64,000 nt of DNA from JADLHS01 sp964561105. Lineage in GTDB: Bacteria > Verrucomicrobiota > Verrucomicrobiia > Limisphaerales > JADLHS01. How positions within the stretch are numbered: the first letter of the stretch is position 1; each line of letters begins with the position of its first letter. The notes beneath the pieces were generated by a model, which was given only the letters and a program-made list of their open reading frames with translations, was not told the DNA's origin and ran no database searches. A program made the translations under genes and the position numbers. Of the stretch, positions 62,644 through 64,000 are shown in pieces. The stretch covers positions 106,954 to 170,953 of the forward strand of contig CAZLOH010000005.1 in NCBI GenBank assembly GCA_964561105.1. The letters are read 5' to 3'.

Positions 62644-63096
62644 ATGAACACCACAAAGATTTTATCAACTCTTGCGTTCGGTGTCGTCTTCACCATTGCG
62701 GCGGCCCCGTGCGAGGATAGTCCTAAGCCGGTCGGCCAGACAGTCCGCGTCCTGTCGTCGGTGGATGTGGCCGAAGTCCAAGCCGACGGCAAAGCGATGA
62801 AAGCCTCCTCCGTGGAGGTGACTCTGGAGCCGGGGGGCCACGGTGTTCCCCACAGGCATCCAGGCGCCGTGTATGGTTATGTCTTGGAAGGTGAATTCGA
62901 GTTCAAGGTCGAGGGCAAGCCGATGCGGCATATGAAAGCAGGGGACACGTTCTATGAGCCCACGATGATTCTGCACGAAGTGGGACGTAACCCCAGTACG
63001 ACGACCAAGACCAGGGTTCTGGCGGTTGTCGTGCATCCTGCGGATGCGAAGGAACTCGTAATTATGGAGCCGGCCAAAAAACCGCCGGGTAAATAG
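62644..63096 (+). CDS. Secreted cupin-domain protein
   Basis: 150 residues, signal peptide MNTTKILSTLAFGVVFTIAA. Single cupin_2 domain with motif 1 as GVPHRHPGAVYGYVLEGEFEF (positions about 69-89; two His and one Glu as metal ligands) and motif 2 with GDTFYEPTMILHEVGRN. Small secreted cupins next to DoxX genes are often linked to stress or small-molecule handling. Function not determined. The DoxX gene starts 22 bases downstream. Confidence 0.85.
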   Translation: MNTTKILSTLAFGVVFTIAAAPCEDSPKPVGQTVRVLSSVDVAEVQADGKAMKASSVEVTLEPGGHGVPHRHPGAVYGYVLEGEFEFKVEGKPMRHMKAGDTFYEPTMILHEVGRNPSTTTKTRVLAVVVHPADAKELVIMEPAKKPPGK

Positions 63097-63118
63097 TGAA
63101 AAGCCCCCCTCTGGAAAG

Positions 63119-63586
63119 ATGAGCTCGAGTGTTTCAAAAAACGATTGGTTTTTGACGACTGCGGCCGTCTTGTTGAGGCTCTCTCTTGCCGCCTGCTTTC
63201 TGTCCGCAGTTGCCGATCGTTTTGGTATTTGGGGAAAGCCGGGCGCTCCCAACGTGGGATGGGGAACATTCGATGCCTTCCTCGCCTACACGGGCAAGCT
63301 CCTGGGATTTCTGCCAGCAGGTCTCGCATTCACCGCAGGATGGGCTGCGACGGTTCTGGAAATAATTCTCGCACTGGGGCTACTCGTCGGATGGAAGCTC
63401 AGGTGGTTTGCCGTGGCGAGTTCGTTGCTGCTACTCTCGTTTGCACTGGCCATGACCATTTCGTTGGGGGCCGAACCCGCCTTTTCCTATTCCGTCTGGA
63501 CGGCGTTTGCGGCCTCCCTTTTCCTCGCGGCAACACAAGGGTCTCAGCAACGGGTGGATCGTACCAATGGAGAACCAGGCAGTTGA
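63119..63586 (+). CDS. DoxX-family membrane protein
   Basis: 155 residues with four membrane helices. LLRLSLAACFLSAVADRFGIWG is the usual DoxX start, followed by LAYTGKLLGFLPAGLAFTAGWAATVLEIILALGLLVGW and two more helices. DoxX-like proteins are inner-membrane proteins of redox-stress and quinone-related complexes. It probably forms a unit with the upstream cupin and the following trpF-like gene, all in one direction. Confidence 0.83.
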   Translation: MSSSVSKNDWFLTTAAVLLRLSLAACFLSAVADRFGIWGKPGAPNVGWGTFDAFLAYTGKLLGFLPAGLAFTAGWAATVLEIILALGLLVGWKLRWFAVASSLLLLSFALAMTISLGAEPAFSYSVWTAFAASLFLAATQGSQQRVDRTNGEPGS

Positions 63587-63672
63587 GCGAAAGGCGGCGG
63601 GCGGACGCAGTTTGCGATTTCGTGCGTTGTGGGCCGCCGCCATAGTTTACTGGTTTCGTTGGGCGACTACGC

Positions 63673-64000
63673 ATGTCTCCCGTGACAACCAAACCAAGAG
63701 TCAAAATCTGTTGTATCGCCTCACTTGACGAAGCGCGAGCTGCGATTGCCAGCGGAGCATCCGCTTTGGGTCTGGTTTCTGCGATGCCGAGCGGCCCCGG
63801 AGTCATCGAGGAGGAGACCATCGCGGAGATTGCCCGGCAGATTCCGCCACCCATCGGCACGTTTCTGCTTACCAGCGCGACCTCGGCGGATAGCATTATC
63901 GCGCAGCAGCGTCGGTGCGGCACTAACACACTCCAGCTTTGCGATTATGTGGAGGCTTCGGTTTACCGCGACTTGCGCCGCGAGCTGCCCGGCATCGCCC
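63673..64000 (+). CDS. Phosphoribosylanthranilate isomerase-like protein (cut by window edge)
   Basis: Open from the ATG at 63673 to the right edge (109 codons). The N-terminus PRVKICCIASLDEARAAIASGASALG matches the first beta-alpha unit of TrpF (KICGI in classical members, KICCI here, so the catalytic Cys is kept), and AEIARQIPPPIGTFLLTS fits the second and third units. It is more diverged than housekeeping TrpF, for example ALGLVSAMPSGPG replaces the usual GFVFYPxSPR. It may be a TrpF-like paralogue of other function. The rest lies outside the window. Confidence 0.7.
   Translation, partial: MSPVTTKPRVKICCIASLDEARAAIASGASALGLVSAMPSGPGVIEEETIAEIARQIPPPIGTFLLTSATSADSIIAQQRRCGTNTLQLCDYVEASVYRDLRRELPGIA

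Noticed and set aside
1..64000. tRNA, rRNA or other structured RNA genes
   Set aside because: No cloverleaf with a TTC-type T-loop, no rRNA segment and no known riboswitch pattern was recognised by reading; a tRNAscan/Rfam run would be needed to exclude them fully.

Overview
The window reads as high-GC DNA (by eye around 60% or a little more) from a free-living, polysaccharide-degrading Verrucomicrobia-type bacterium, probably the Pedosphaera/Limisphaera side of the phylum. This is inferred from a type II pseudopilin-like secreted protein with a C-terminal DG motif, a PEP-CTERM protein, several LamG-domain exoproteins, a sulfatase, arabinan-active glycoside hydrolases and many dispersed palindromic repeats. 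No rRNA, tRNA, CRISPR array, phage gene or transposase was recognised. The window edges cut two genes.

Layout. 1-5.7 kb: a secreted HEXXHXXGXXH metalloprotease with LamG domain (cut by the left edge), a secreted CocE/NonD-type hydrolase and a hemerythrin-like protein. 5.7-6.7 kb: a repeat-rich intergenic stretch. 6.7-10.9 kb: a minus-strand sugar-phosphate operon (histidine phosphatase, ROK/polyphosphate-type glucokinase, pgi, 6-phosphogluconate dehydrogenase). 11.3-34.8 kb: the main feature, an aryl-polyene (APE)/flexirubin-like biosynthetic locus of two converging operons. 34.8-40.0 kb: a WG-repeat protein, an SGNH hydrolase-TPR protein and a divergent XylR-like AraC/LacI hybrid regulator. 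40.1-46.9 kb: a pseudopilin-like protein, a triple-LamG exoprotein and a GH51 arabinofuranosidase. 46.9-54.7 kb: DUF72, MFS transporter, small membrane protein, disordered RG-rich protein, sulfatase, intradiol dioxygenase, dienelactone hydrolase, DUF554 and a small hypothetical protein. 54.8-64 kb: TPR protein, GH127 and GH43 arabinan enzymes, mnmA, a secreted hypothetical protein, cupin, DoxX and a cut trpF-like gene.

How the APE-like locus fits together. The plus-strand operon holds an acyl-adenylating ligase, an ACP, a condensation/BAHD-like protein, an FAD oxidoreductase, a PaaK-type ligase, a GT2-DUF2062 glycosyltransferase and one 1277-residue protein that joins an MMPL exporter, a PlsC acyltransferase and a methyltransferase. 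The minus-strand operon holds a ketoreductase, an LpxL-like acyltransferase, an ApeP-like dehydratase, a ketosynthase, a short Cys-less KS-like protein with Gln in the nucleophile position, an ACP, a KS fused to a Cys-less KS-like half, a NodB-type deacetylase, a LolA-like carrier, a DUF3261-like lipoprotein, an ApeI-like dehydratase, a C45-type Ntn hydrolase with TPR tail, and a PlsC acyltransferase. Most genes overlap by 1-11 bases. The set is consistent with iterative type II polyketide synthesis of a polyene, attachment to a sugar/lipid and export to the outer membrane. No tyrosine/histidine ammonia lyase or chorismate lyase is visible, so the starter unit is open.

A second theme is palindromic repeats. 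At least five copies of one about 70-bp inverted repeat and two of another are scattered through the window. One copy of each lies in frame inside a conserved enzyme gene (the FAD oxidoreductase and mnmA).
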